In this document: piece after piece, positions 1-9,885 of the stretch
How positions within the stretch are numbered: the first letter of the stretch is position 1
Layout: the number at the start of each line of letters is the position of its first letter
NCBI GenBank assembly: GCA_019649035.1
Contig: BMAT01006394.1
Span: 188,179-213,189, forward strand
Direction of reading: 5' to 3'
DNA length: 25,011 bases
Source: Elysia marginata
Taxonomy: Eukaryota; Mollusca; Gastropoda; Plakobranchidae
Program-made: the position numbers and the translations under genes
Notes under the pieces: model-generated
Database searches by the model: none
What the model saw: the letters and a program-made list of their open reading frames with translations, nothing else
Told to the model about the DNA's origin: nothing

Positions 1-162
1 TATTTTACACACCGCCTCTGACATCATAAGACCTATTTTAAACCCTGACTTTGACATCATTGGACCATTTTGAACCCTGACTCCATGTCATTAGACCTAT
101 TTTACACACCGCCTCTGACATCATTAGACCTATTTTAAACCCTGACTCTGATGCCATTGACC
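1..162. repeat. 33-bp minisatellite with three-unit higher-order pattern (cut by left edge)
   Basis: Five head-to-tail units lie at 1-33, 34-66, 67-97, 98-130 and 131-162. Each ends in a variant of cattagacc and most begin tatttta. Units 1 and 4 share the inner text acaccgcctctgacatca and differ from each other at one base. Units 2 and 5 share aaccctgact. The order is therefore A-B-C-A-B', a higher-order repeat of about 97 bp. A degraded trace (ataatttgaaacacc) follows at 163. The array starts at base 1, so it probably continues to the left. All forward frames contain stops, so it is not a protein repeat. Confidence 0.9.
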
Positions 163-206
163 ATAATTTGAAACACCGAGAATTAGACTCTGCAGGAGCT
201 GCGTGA

Positions 207-410
207 GGAAAAGACTTTTACCCAAGTTTACAAAAAGTCAAAAACTTTTTGGAGGATTTTCAAAATGCTACGGCTGCTCTGTCTAAGTGCTTGTATTGGT
301 ATGTTAACTTCAACAAGATCCTGTTAATAGGGTGGGGCCCTCTTATCGATATGCCTAAAGTTAAAGCCCAGAACATTTTTTATGGTTTTCTAGCTTTAGT
401 GGTGACCCAG
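207..410 (+). CDS. Candidate exon, unrecognised protein (start uncertain)
   Basis: One forward frame is open from just after a stop at 204-206 and runs to the donor-like CCCAG|GTAAAT at 410/411, ending on a complete codon (phase 0). The peptide begins about GKDFYPSLQKVKNF, passes through EDFQNATAALSKCLYWY and IGWGPLIDMPKVKAQ, and ends LALVVTQ. It looks like helical globular sequence rather than a translated repeat. The acceptor is unclear: ctctgcag at 188-195 would put the TGA at 204 in frame, so ttttacccaag ending at 226 is a better fit. The frame continues past the donor to a stop at 504. The family is not recognised. It could be a chance frame or a fragment of a decayed gene. Confidence 0.3.
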
Positions 411-630
411 GTAAATTTATATTCAAAACACTGGCATGTTCCTCTCTCGTTACTCACCCTACAGAAATATTTGACTTTTGAGGTCCTTGGCCCCTTTAAA
501 TGGTAACACAGACTCTGTTAACAACTAATTAAAACTTCATGTAAAAGTAACATTGTAATACCTGTTGCCACACCAGCTAAAGAGAAACTCCTTCCTCCTT
601 GTAAAGCTTATGTAACCAATACTCAACTCC

Positions 631-778
631 TACCACTACAACAACTACTACCGTTGCTGCTGATGCTACTAATATAACTACTACTACTACTACGACAACT
701 ACTACTGCAATTACTACTACTACTACCACTACCTCTACTACTGCTGCTGCCGCTGCTGCTACTACGACTACTACTACG

Positions 779-818
<40 letters not shown>

Positions 819-916
819 TTACTACTACTACTACTACTTCTGCTGCTGATACTCCTACTACTATCACTACTACTACTACTTTTACTACTATTACTACTGC
901 TGCTGCTGCTGCTAGC
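631..916. repeat. Compound (TAC)n microsatellite with TGC and CGA interruptions
   Basis: A long TAC/CTA trinucleotide run is interrupted by tgctgctgccgctgctgct, cgacta and att triplets, and ends in (TGC)n before gctagctagc. Reading it in reverse gives a long valine/alanine frame, which is an artefact of the repeat. It lies between two exon-like blocks, so if those belong to one gene the array is intronic. Confidence 0.95.
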
Positions 917-1118
917 TAGCTACTACATTTGTTATTACATTTACTGCTTTTATGACTAGACCTACTGTTCAACTGCTATACACCACTTCTACCACTGTTG
1001 TTTATACATGGAAACTACAAGTACCTTTGTAACTCATATGTTACGGGACTGTGATGCAGCTAGCCACTATTGCTAAATCATTGTTGACTTTTGTCAATTG
1101 AGTTGTTTGTTTGATTAG

Positions 1119-1151
1119 GACACCAACAGCCTGCTGAGTAGACAGAAAAGG
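1119..1151 (+). other. Possible 11-codon micro-exon
   Basis: A 33-nt block reading DTNSLLSRQKR is preceded by the acceptor-like gtttgtttgattag and followed by GTAAGG. Both boundaries are phase 0, compatible with the block ending at 410 and with a start at 1184. The difficulty is the next gap: 1152-1183 is only about 32 nt, mostly T and C, too short for a normal animal intron. Either this block is not an exon, or the T-rich stretch is a later insertion into a decaying coding sequence. Confidence 0.15.
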
Positions 1152-1181
1152 GTAAGGTTTTTTTTCTCTCTTTTTTTTAAG

Positions 1182-1307
1182 AGATTAAGTCTTACCTCAC
1201 CAATCTTGCCAAATTAGGGCTATGTTTTATGAGAGGTTATATTGACATTAGTTTAAGGCCACGGTTTCTGCAAGATGCGATAAGACAGGAAGTTCAATCT
1301 TTATCCG
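1182..1307 (+). CDS. Candidate internal exon, unrecognised protein
   Basis: A very strong acceptor, T8CTCTCT8AAG, ends at 1181 and the consensus donor GTAAGTATG begins at 1308. Of the three frames only one is open across the block. It starts at 1184 (a second AG, giving phase 0) and reads from IKSYLTNLAKLGLCFMRGY to RPRFLQDAIRQEVQSLS, leaving one base before the donor (phase 1). Beyond the donor the same frame stops within eight codons. The phase 0 start fits the phase 0 end at 410. The protein family is not recognised. The main alternative is a fragment of a dead gene or element. Confidence 0.4.
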
Positions 1308-1963
1308 GTAAGTATGAATTATATCAATGACAATCATCAAATTTCTGCTCGAGCTTTTGTCGAGAATTATGTCGTTGAAAGTGATTGGTCACTGGACAGT
1401 GAGTTAGTAGAGATATTTTTACTGTCCTTGAGCAGATGCTAGAAATATATAAAGATCAGGAGCGGGGTGAGGTGGAGGAGGTTCTAATGTCACATAAACA
1501 ATTAATACAGAGAGGAAGGGTTGAGGGGAGACAATGCGAGGACTGAGGACAGGGGTAACAAAGAGGGGGGGGGGGGCTACTGTTTATGACGTGCTTGTGC
1601 ACTTGAGTTAGCGCGTTGTGACAGCAGGAGCTAACAGATTCGCACAAGTTGCAGAGCAAGGAGTGGTTAGGTGCAACTCCACTGAACCGCACCGAAGCAG
1701 ACTAATAATAGTCCTAGACAAAGGGCTGCCTTGCCAAAATAAATGCCAAGACGTTTGGATTTAGATGTACCGTCCTGTAGTTACTGCAACGTCTGCTAGC
1801 GGACTCAGCCCGCGCGGCACTAATAGGCTTAAAGATCCAGGTCTAAATGCCTGCCACAAGTGGACGTCAGATGCCCTCAGCTTAAAAGTGTAAGAACACC
1901 AGTTCAAACCTTAAAGGGCTTTTTTTGTCTTAACATAATAGACCAGTATGGGTGTGAGGGATT
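1308..1963. other. No gene seen; one G12 run
   Basis: Nothing coding is supported. A homopolymer of 12 G lies at 1565-1576. A separate frame at about 1330-1437 (ISARAFVENYVVESDW...) is open but has no acceptor, and might be a frameshifted continuation of the block ending at 1307. 1790-1880 is locally GC-richer, with no recognised content. Confidence 0.6.
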
Positions 1964-2015
1964 GAGAGAGAGAAAGAGAGAAAGAGAGATAGAGAGATAG
2001 ATAGAGAGAGAGAGA
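1964..2015. repeat. (GA)n/(GATA)n microsatellite
   Basis: A purine run of gagagaga interrupted by aaag and gata steps. It is the only long purine tract on the + strand; the other long dinucleotide tracts here are pyrimidine on this strand. Confidence 0.9.
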
Positions 2016-2424
2016 CGTAACGTGATGCCACCATCTTGGTCGATCTGATTCACTTTTCTGTTGGTTTCATAGAAAACTAACAAATCCTTTTGCGACTGAC
2101 TTGGGCAAAATGAAATTCTGAACAACATGTCTGTATTCTGCAGCTGAGGATGTTTATTAATTTTCTTCTTAGTCTGATTAGTTTTATATAGTTATGGTAA
2201 ACATTATACACTAAATCAATTCACCTGGAGCCCTCATGAATTCAAGTAATCTGTTTGGTCTGACCATTTTCCCAGAATTGAATTATGGGTAATGTATGAA
2301 ATGTCAGGTGCGTTGAAAGAGAGATGGGTGGATAGGTATAGGCTACAACTAAACTGTATGTCGATGAGAGTAAAGTATGTCAGCAATAATTTTTTCCAAG
2401 GTGAACGATTTACATGTTACTCAC

Positions 2425-2669
2425 AGTGCATCTCCGTGCTGTCTGCAGCTTGCACTGCCTGTAGACGAGAAGAACGAGTCCTTTCCGAGGGTGTCTGCAG
2501 AGAGCAGAGTGCCAGGAGCGAGGAGGCCCTGTTCTGGTGCCAGTCTATCCGCCTTGAAGCCAGGGACTTGCTGTTGACCCTGGTGGTTAGTGTTGCTGCC
2601 GTCACGAGGTTTCTTCTCGTGCAGATCTGTCAGCATGCTGTCCAGGTCATTTGCTATATTGACGAGCAT
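2425..2669 (-). CDS. Probable internal exon of an unrecognised gene
   Basis: On the minus strand a pyrimidine-rich acceptor (ctattcttttgtctgtcag) ends at 2670, and after 245 nt the exact donor consensus GTGAGT begins at 2424. Only the frame starting at the first exon base is open throughout; the other two stop within eight codons. It gives 81 codons plus two bases (acceptor phase 0, donor phase 2). The peptide starts MLVNIANDLDSMLTDLHEKK, continues polar and probably disordered (Asn, Gln, Ser, Gly), and ends CRQHGDA. Third positions are often G or C (GAC, AAG, CTG, TTC, CAC), unlike the surrounding AT-rich DNA. The NDLDSMLTDL stretch could form a short amphipathic helix. No family is recognised. 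The + strand also has open frames and a fair acceptor (gtgctgtctgcag, 2448) but no good donor. Confidence 0.6.
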
Positions 2670-4726
2670 CTGACAGACAAAAGAATAGCGCATTGTGCAC
2701 AGATGAATTTGTAATAAATAGGCATAACATGTTAGAGGCATAAAATCATACAGCCTTGAGGAGGTTTACGAATTTACTTCACGTCGACTAATTCCATATA
2801 ATGAATTTAACAACAGCACTTCCTAAAATACTAACTTGGGGAAAATTTTGTTTTAACCACACTAGGATAAAGCCTGTTTACGCGCTATTGCTGAGAGGTG
2901 GCATTACAGTTAGTTTCTGGATTGGTTTCATACCAACAAATTAAAAGTAAGGTCTACAATATAATTATAGTGTACTGAGAATCAATTGTCATGTCATTCT
3001 GAACACAAATGTAGCCGACGCTGATAACTGTGTCTTGATAAGCTGTCTCTTTATCGAGGATAACATCTCTTGCTCCAGTCAAGGTCAAATTGTTACTGTT
3101 AGCCAGGGCCAAGACTAAGGCATCAGAGAATCTAGATCTAGTTTCAAGTTCAAATCCATGCCAACTTCTTTCCTAAAGCTCGCTGCAATGCCGAGTTTCT
3201 TCTGTTCAACTTGAACGCAATCCACTTATGTCTGCACTCGTACGCATTACCAAATAACCAGTTAAAAATGTACACACTCCCGCACTGTATGCCGAAAACC
3301 TAGCTCGTCAAAGTAAAAACCGAAAAACCTATCTTCATAGACGCGACAATGTTGAATATTAATTTAATCTTGCTTAGACCATCCTGTTGTCATTCCTTCT
3401 CTGTTTCATGGAAATTCAAATGAACGGTCAATGTGAAAGTTGCACATGATTTTGTTTATATTTTCATATGCAGTCACGTTGTACTATATAAAGCGCGAAC
3501 TGGTACTGGGCGATCTTGCACCTCCCTTTACAAAGGCATGGCTTGAAATCAAACAGACCAGAATGCAGTTAAAATGATTGTAATACATCACAAATCAGCA
3601 GCTACAAAACCTTTACCGCTGGCAAGGTACGAAGAATAGAACATCTACACAGAGACAGCCAACTCGCATTAATGAACTGATCAAAATCTTTTAAAAAAAT
3701 AATTCAACATGGTCAGCCTAATAGGTAAAAACATCTAGTAGAGGGGTGTTTTTTTTTTTAATTCCGCTACCTTAAAAAAGTTAAAAGACGTTTGATACAA
3801 AAAATCTTAAATTTAACTTTATTTGGTGTGAAGTTGTTTTTTTTTCTAAGATATCTTTTCAGTTTCTCAACAGATTTCGTGTTAAGAACAATCGCATCGA
3901 CTTGTACCTGTCTTAACGTGCTTGATTTATTTACCATTGATATGAAAGCTCAATGATGAAAACCATGCAACACAGCTCAGACTAATCCACACACGCTGTC
4001 AAAACATTCACACACTGAGTGTAATTTGTATGAAGGATGTTAGAGACATGTCGCTTACATGTTACGCAACTGAAAAGGAATTGGTAGTTTTATTTTGACA
4101 GACAGTCCGTTACTCCTCCAATAAGCTAAAAAAATATGATATTTTAAGTTAAGAATCAAACTCGGTAAATATGTGTTAGGTTGTTATGTATTTAAGGTGA
4201 GTGTCTGAGCTTAATATGGGAACGAAATTAGCACAGAGACGTCGGAGAGATGCGGCGCTTGATTAATGTCCTTTCACTCATTCTTTTCTTCTCCGCTTTC
4301 CTTTATCCGATTCATAAAAGCAAAATAAGAATGCTTATTTTCTGCAAAGTCTTTATATTTTTAACCGGCGAATCTGCAGAATGTGCAAGAGACCTCTTTT
4401 GAATTTTGATATTTTTTTAAGTTGTTAAAGCATTTTTTTTTTAACTTTTTGGTCATATTAAGTTTTGTTGTATTACTGAATAACAATGTAAGGCTTGTGT
4501 ATTCTATTTTTAAAGTTAAGCTATGAAATGCCTTCGAGAAGAAAACGCAGCCACATTTAACAAGTTTGACCGATACAAAGAAGAAAAGAAAGCTAACACC
4601 TTAGGGGGAAAAACCAAGAGCATGAATAGATTAATAATACCGCTAAAATATTATGTAAATTGTGAGCGGAGTTTCTTGTCAAATTTTTTAGATAAGATGT
4701 CAATTTTATAGCTCTACGCAGTTGGT
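2670..4726. other. About 2 kb with no recognised gene
   Basis: AT-rich sequence with no convincing exon. A TATA-like ctatataaag at 3484-3493 is followed by a short GC-richer stretch (gcgcgaactggtactgggcg), but no transcript start or coding exon can be tied to it. If the exon at 2425-2669 is real, part of this is an upstream intron. Confidence 0.5.
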
Positions 4727-5990
4727 GTAAAACACTGCTATTCTTGAAGTATTTGATCTCAGTGCAGCGTTTGATACTATAGACCACCCAATTCTATTAA
4801 GAAGGCTCTCACACAAATTTGGGCTGATAGGGACTGTTCAAGATTGGTTTCAGTTGGAAATATGTGACCGTGCCGAGTCAAATCTCATAACAAGATAGTT
4901 GTCAAAACTGTAAGGTTTACAATTTAGTGCACCAAGGGATCTGTATTAGGGCCTCTACTTTATGCAAGGTATACCCAACCATTAGAGAAAATAATCACTA
5001 GCCGCCATATGAATTATCATTTATACGTTAATGATAATCAGTCCTATTGCTATCGCAGTTCACCAAGAATAAAATACCTATTATCAAATACCAATCAATA
5101 TATTGTTAATATCAAACCATGGATTATAACATGCTGAAACTTAATCAAGACAAAACGGAAGTTCTTTTAAATAATGCTGGTCTTAATTCAATCGATGTAC
5201 ATCATCTATCGGGGTCGAGGTGATTTCACTGTCTGAAAAAGCTAGAAACAAAAACGTTTCTACATCAGAACTCTTTAGAGATCTTGATTTCATCATTTCT
5301 TTTCTCGCATAATTATGTATTATTGAAACTGTCTTCAAGTCAACATGCCCAATGAAATACGTTGGAAAACTGCAAGGTATTCAGAACAATGCGGCGAGGC
5401 TTATCCTTACAAGGTGGAAAGGGTGCCTTGTACTACCCATGCTAACCAAGCTGCGTGGTGGTTCTTAGTGTATATGCCAGAATCCAGTATAAAATCTTTT
5501 TTTTTCTTTCAAGTGTAATCAAAATGCAGCACCTTTGTACTTAAACTATCCAATCAAACTTTATGTACCACAACGGGCTCAGACCATCCCGACGTCTTTT
5601 GAAAAAGCACAATGCTAAACTTAAAAGATTCGGCTATCGTTTGTTCTATATCAAAGCCTTTAATGTATGGAATTCTTCACCTCAATTCCAGAGAGAATCT
5701 GAGTTTAAAGCAAATTTAAAAATCTAATGGGTTAGCAGTCATCTTATTGGCTCTCACCTGTGGTTTTACACTGTCTTCGCTATTTATATTGTTTATTAAT
5801 TCAAAAAAGATGAGAGTTTTTTCTTGCATTATAGATAAGTGAAAGAGAGATTGTATGAACTAGCATGTTAGTATTGCTTTCTGTGTTAGCTTAAGTGTTC
5901 TGATATCGTATTTTTTTGAGTTATGCATGTTTGGGTGTATGCATTTTTACTTATACAAATATCACAGTGTGAAGCGCAATGTGGGTCTAG
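4727..5990 (+). mobile_element. Decayed L2/CR1-like non-LTR retrotransposon (reverse transcriptase and 3' end)
   Basis: Reverse transcriptase signatures appear in order but in shifting frames. 4749-4898 reads VFDLSAAFDTIDHP, holding the first catalytic Asp, and ends in a stop at 4896-4898. 4937-5041 reads GSVLGPLLY... and then HLYVNDNQ. 5134-5169 reads LKLNQDKTEVLL. 5370 onward reads LQGIQNNAARL. About 5580-5727 reads RPSRRLLKKHNAKLK and then FNVWNSSPQFQRE, ending FKANLKI and a stop. This order and spacing match the palm, thumb and C-terminal tail of L2/CR1-group polymerases. The catalytic YADD box is YVND at 5024-5035. At least four frame changes and several stops show it is dead. The 5' part, including any endonuclease domain, is absent. 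A gtgtgaagcgcaatg word at about 5966-5980 resembles the 3' tails of such elements, so the end near 5990 is approximate. Confidence 0.85.
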
Positions 5991-6469
5991 ATCTACATTT
6001 CAGTTTATCATCGAAATCTAGAACACGAACATTGGTGAACATTGTCATACATAAAAACTATTAATTTCCCAACCGCATTAGCTAAAATTTTACATTAGCG
6101 ATACGCTCAAAGCATGATTAAGCAAAAATCATTCATAAAATCTACCATAGTTCGAATTTGCGTTTCGCACTCTAATCTTTCCTCTTATAAAGAAAATTTT
6201 AATAAGCACCACGCAACGCGTCCTGTCATGAACCAAGCAAAACCCTAAATATATTTAAAATGGAGAGAAAAAAACTTGGATATGCACCACGGTTTTCACA
6301 TAAAATAAAAAAGCATAATTATTTGCATAGATCACAGACCATTCTAAATGCCCTCTTACATCAATTTAGTGTGATTTGATATGGATATGCTAACTTTCCA
6401 AATTTTTAAGCCTCCCATAAAAAAGCCTTTCCTGGCTGAAAGTTCACGTCTCCTTCCATTATAATATGA
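5991..6469. other. No gene seen
   Basis: AT-rich sequence without splice-bounded frames or recognisable repeats, apart from an imperfect palindrome around tctagatctacatttc...gaaatctaga at about 5986-6022. Confidence 0.5.
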
Positions 6470-6492
6470 TCATTATTATTATTACTATTACA

Positions 6493-6551
<59 letters not shown>

Positions 6552-6594
6552 CATTATTATTATTATTACTATTATTATTATTATCATCATCATC
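6470..6594. repeat. (ATT)n microsatellite
   Basis: A nearly continuous ATT run with single interruptions (act, agt, atc), ending in (ATC)n at about 6582-6594. The reverse reading is an isoleucine-rich artefact. Confidence 0.95.
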
Positions 6595-7054
6595 AAAGTA
6601 TTAAAAGTCCAACACAGGGAAAAACAACCGTAGTAATTAAGAGAGGTTAAAACTGCAAGGACAAGTTTGAACATAAAATTCACGTAGTTTGCTTTTCTTG
6701 CTGCTCATTCGAACAAAAGTAAGCGAAAAACAATGTTCGTAAACTTTCCGGTGGTTTCACTTTTAAACCATTCAACCTCACCAAGAGATCTCTTAGTTAT
6801 ATACATGTAAGATAAATTTGAATAGCACGGATCGTCGACTTTTTAACATGAAGACCTCAGTATGTCAAACTGTCAAAAATTAAGATAGATAACTTCGGGC
6901 AGTGTTGTCCCAAGTATTATGAACATAACTAACACTGGGGCACTACAAGGAGCCGTTTTGTTGCCCCGCCGCTCTTAGTTATAATCTACCCTAACGACTA
7001 GAAATAACATACGACATTCATTTTTATACATAAATTTGACAATGTCAGCCTTAT

Positions 7055-7117
7055 TCGACGTTTGATAACGACAGGTAAAAACAGCCTCGACGTTTGATAA
7101 CGACAGGTAAAAACAGC
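7055..7117. repeat. Perfect tandem duplication, 32-bp period
   Basis: The 31-nt text beginning tcgacgtttgataacgacag occurs at 7055-7085 and again at 7087-7117 with no mismatch, separated by one c. The perfect identity indicates a recent duplication. The surrounding 6595-7394 holds no recognised gene. Confidence 0.95.
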
Positions 7118-7394
7118 AAGAGAAAAAATATAGAATGTTTTATCTAGTGGTACAAAAACCGCCTTTTGCTTTTAAATATTAGGAAGACAATCAAATAATT
7201 ATAGACTTCAAGACAGACTAGAACAGATTTCTGTTGCCTGTCTCTTGAAAATAAGTTGAGCGCGTAGAATACATGTAGTATAAGTATCCTCAAGTACCTT
7301 TTTGAAAGCGAGCTAGACAGGAACGCTATCTGTGAAGTGGAACACCCGTTCGCATATTTCTTACGTAAACTGAACTCTTCCCATTTACAACAAT

Positions 7395-7487
7395 ATGAAC
7401 AATCTGGCTCTTATAATCATCAGTGCCTTCTGTTTGGTTTTGATGTGTTGGACAGGAAACAAAAACATGACAAGAAAAATTAACTGA
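7395..7487 (+). CDS. Possible 30-codon small ORF with signal-peptide-like start
   Basis: An ATG with A at -3 opens a frame reading MNNLALIIISAFCLVLMCW, then TGNKNMTRKIN and a stop. The first 19-20 residues have the layout of a secretory signal peptide: a short polar start, a long hydrophobic core and small or polar residues after it. No consensus donor lies inside or just after it, so it does not look like the first exon of a longer secreted precursor. With only about ten residues after the core, a functional mature peptide is doubtful. Chance is a serious alternative in AT-rich DNA. Confidence 0.15.
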   Translation: MNNLALIIISAFCLVLMCWTGNKNMTRKIN

Positions 7488-8040
7488 AATATAAGAGAAT
7501 GCATAAAATTTTTCATCTTAAAACGAGTTCTCAAACACTAGTTTATTGGATCTGTGAAAAATTCAAAGTGAAATCGTCTCGATAGTACAAGATAGAAACC
7601 ATCCTCTGCATAGCTTTATAAAGTACGCTGAAAGCCCCAGGAAAGACTTGAGGCATCACATGCAAACTCAAATGTTATCGAAGATCATGTTCTTGCTCAG
7701 TTCCATTCTAATCAGTATTCATTGTTTTCCGAGCTTAAGTCTCCTGAATGTGTGACAACACTTTGGACATAAATGCTGTTTGGTTTGTATTGCTGTTGTT
7801 TTTGTAATTTTTTGATGGTGTTAAGATTAAAAAAAACGAAAATTAAGAAATGTGCCTCTTTATAAAGGACATTGATGTTTTATCTTGGCCATTACTCTCG
7901 AGGGGTTCGGGTCAATAGTTAGCAATGAAGATACCGAAAAATTCAACTAAACCAGTTTGACATAAGAAACATTAAAATAGGGAGAAAAATGCAGTCTCTT
8001 TTTCATTTCAAAGTTAATTCTTTCTTTTTTATGTAATTTA
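7488..8040. other. No gene seen
   Basis: AT-rich sequence without supported exons or repeats. Confidence 0.5.
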
Positions 8041-8214
<174 letters not shown>

Positions 8215-8535
8215 CACACAGGGGTCTACTCGAGACTTCGGCATACGCTGTCATATTCAGGGAACGGACCAGGACATATATGAGATTGAAGCATGCAAGA
8301 CTTTTAAGCATAACCCTTTCAATATTACATTTATGACAACGGCGAAAAGGATGGTATTTGTGGCAGAAATGATGGTGCTGATGCGACGGTTTTAGTGGCA
8401 TTAATAACATGTTACTAACCCCTAGAAGCCTAAGGCTTCTCATAGCGGCTATGTTTACCTAGTTCATCTTATTTTCAGCAACGCCTGCATTTTAATCTTA
8501 TTTCATGAAAACCAGAGGCATACATATAACATGTA

Positions 8536-8880
8536 GGCCTATGCCTCCCGCTTGCAGGTGCGTGTTGGTGCTTGCTGCCCGATGCCCATACCTGGTGCAA
8601 AATCATGTCGAAAGCGACGCAAGGTTACGACGAGGAAGCTTAGAGAACCACAGCAAGCTGACAATAGTAGTGACCACTGGGTGACCATAGGGTCGGGCAC
8701 AGGCTTTGTGACAGATCACACCGGCGCGGCCGCGCTTATCCGCCCTGTTACCTCACCCGGTCATGTCAACCCATTATCGACAGGGAGAAAAGTCTCTAGT
8801 AATCACTGGACACCACACCAGTTTCCACTAACGCAAACAGTACACAAAACATTTCCCCCTAATCTCTTTTCGTTTGTCCG
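8536..8880 (+). other. GC-richer, CpG-containing patch with an open frame, unrecognised
   Basis: An acceptor-like cctcccgcttgcag ends at 8558 and the frame after it stays open through 8880 and on into the next repeat. It reads VRVGACCPMPIPGAKSC, then RKRRKVTTRKLREPQQ and DHWVTIGSGTGFVTD. The patch includes a NotI site (gcggccgc) and is clearly richer in CpG than its neighbours. No consensus donor is evident and no domain is recognised. It may be an exon, part of an old repeat, or a chance frame in GC-rich DNA. Confidence 0.2.
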
Positions 8881-8917
8881 TGTTAAAGTGTCTTCGTTTG
8901 AGCCGTGTTCTAAAAAT

Positions 8918-9170
8918 TATATCATTATTAGGATGATAATTAGTATTATCATTACTATTATTTTATTACTATTATTATTACCATTACTAATGACATTATT
9001 AGTATTGCTACTATTACTGCCGCTACTACTACTACTAATACTGCTACTATTACTACTACTTCTACTACAACTTCACTACTGTTGATGCTGCTGCTACTAA
9101 ACTACCACTACTTCTACTACTACCACTGCTGCTGCTGCTACTGTTGATGCTACCACTACTACTACTACTG

Positions 9171-9209
<39 letters not shown>
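8918..9209. repeat. Compound (ATT)n to (TAC)n array
   Basis: The array begins as impure ATT/ATC triplets and grades into TAC/TGC triplets, with a pure (TAC)n block at about 9170-9208. A frame running into it from upstream turns into poly-leucine, an artefact. Confidence 0.95.
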
Positions 9210-9563
9210 GAAAGCTGTTCAGCAAAAGTCCCGAAGCTGCCACAGGACCTCTGGAAAGGTATCTAACTTGCTTTTACTGTTGCTAGACTCTTTGCTGTCC
9301 CATCCAGCCATCCAGGTACCATCATGTGGCCCAAAGACAAGCATTCTCAAACTCTCTACATCCCGAAGCAGAGGACTGTAGCAAACATTAACGGCTGCAC
9401 TGCAACTCACCACGAGGCATCTACCAACAACCAAAGACACTGCCCCAGGCCTCGCTAAGGGATACTACTCAAGGCCAAATCGCGATTAAAGGTCTATTAT
9501 TTTATACAGTTTTCTTCATGTCTGATTGTCCGTGCCATGATTCCAAAACGACCAAATTATTTC
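9210..9563. other. No supported gene
   Basis: Base composition to about 9470 is more balanced than average. A minus-strand frame at 9219-9440 contains VFGPHDGTWMAGWDSKE and a donor-like GTGAGT lies near 9411, but that donor falls inside the frame and no acceptor gives a sensible exon. It may be an old repeat. Confidence 0.4.
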
Positions 9564-9852
9564 AATTTTTATTTTTTAAAATACGCTATATTAATTCCTT
9601 TCGGGAAATTTGTCTTCGTTACTCAGAGTAACTGTGTCGCCACAGAGCAGCGCCACTAATGCCACAGCAAATCACTACATTTGAAGCCTGTAGCTGGGTA
9701 CCCATTTAACAGGTGGGTGGACTGAGGAAAGATAGGGTAAACTGCTCTTCAAAGGCAAAATTTGCAACATGGCATGGTCGAGAATCGAACCCTCGACCTC
9801 CAGATCTTAAGTCCGACGCGCTAACCACTCTGCCACGCTGCCCCTAATTTTT
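9564..9852 (-). mobile_element. tRNA-derived SINE, complete head
   Basis: Read on the minus strand, the element starts at about 9844 with a tRNA-like head. The A box TGGCAGAGTGG (9825-9835) is perfect and the B box GGTTCGATTCT (9781-9791) matches at 10 of 11 positions. The anticodon arm TCGGA-CTTAAGA-TCTGG has a UAA anticodon, suggesting a tRNA-Leu-like origin, although the long variable arm of leucine tRNAs is missing. The T arm pairs fully, but the acceptor stem has about two mismatches in seven, so it is not a working tRNA. A body with cctcagtccacccacctg and aatgggtacccagct follows, then an A/T-rich tail. The 7-nt aattttt at 9564-9570 and 9846-9852 may be target-site duplications, a weak case in AT-rich DNA. 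Confidence 0.8.
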
Positions 9853-9885
9853 GGAATTGATACAGCTTAAGGGATGTGGTAATAG

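Noticed and set aside
577-867. Minus-strand valine/alanine-rich open frame
   Set aside because: It is a direct translation of the TAC/TGC array; similar artefacts arise at 6459-6683, 7947-8443, 13452-13740, 16268-16648 and 21805-23309.
2292-2714. 140-codon + strand open frame opposite the minus exon
   Set aside because: It overlaps the minus exon, whose splice sites and codon choice are better. A + strand acceptor exists at 2448 but no consensus donor follows in frame.
3484-3493. TATA-box promoter ctatataaag
   Set aside because: A good word on its own, but no initiator or downstream coding exon could be identified.
9778-9844. Functional tRNA-Leu gene
   Set aside because: A and B boxes are good, but the acceptor stem has mismatches, the long variable arm of leucine tRNAs is absent, and a SINE body follows, so it is a SINE head.
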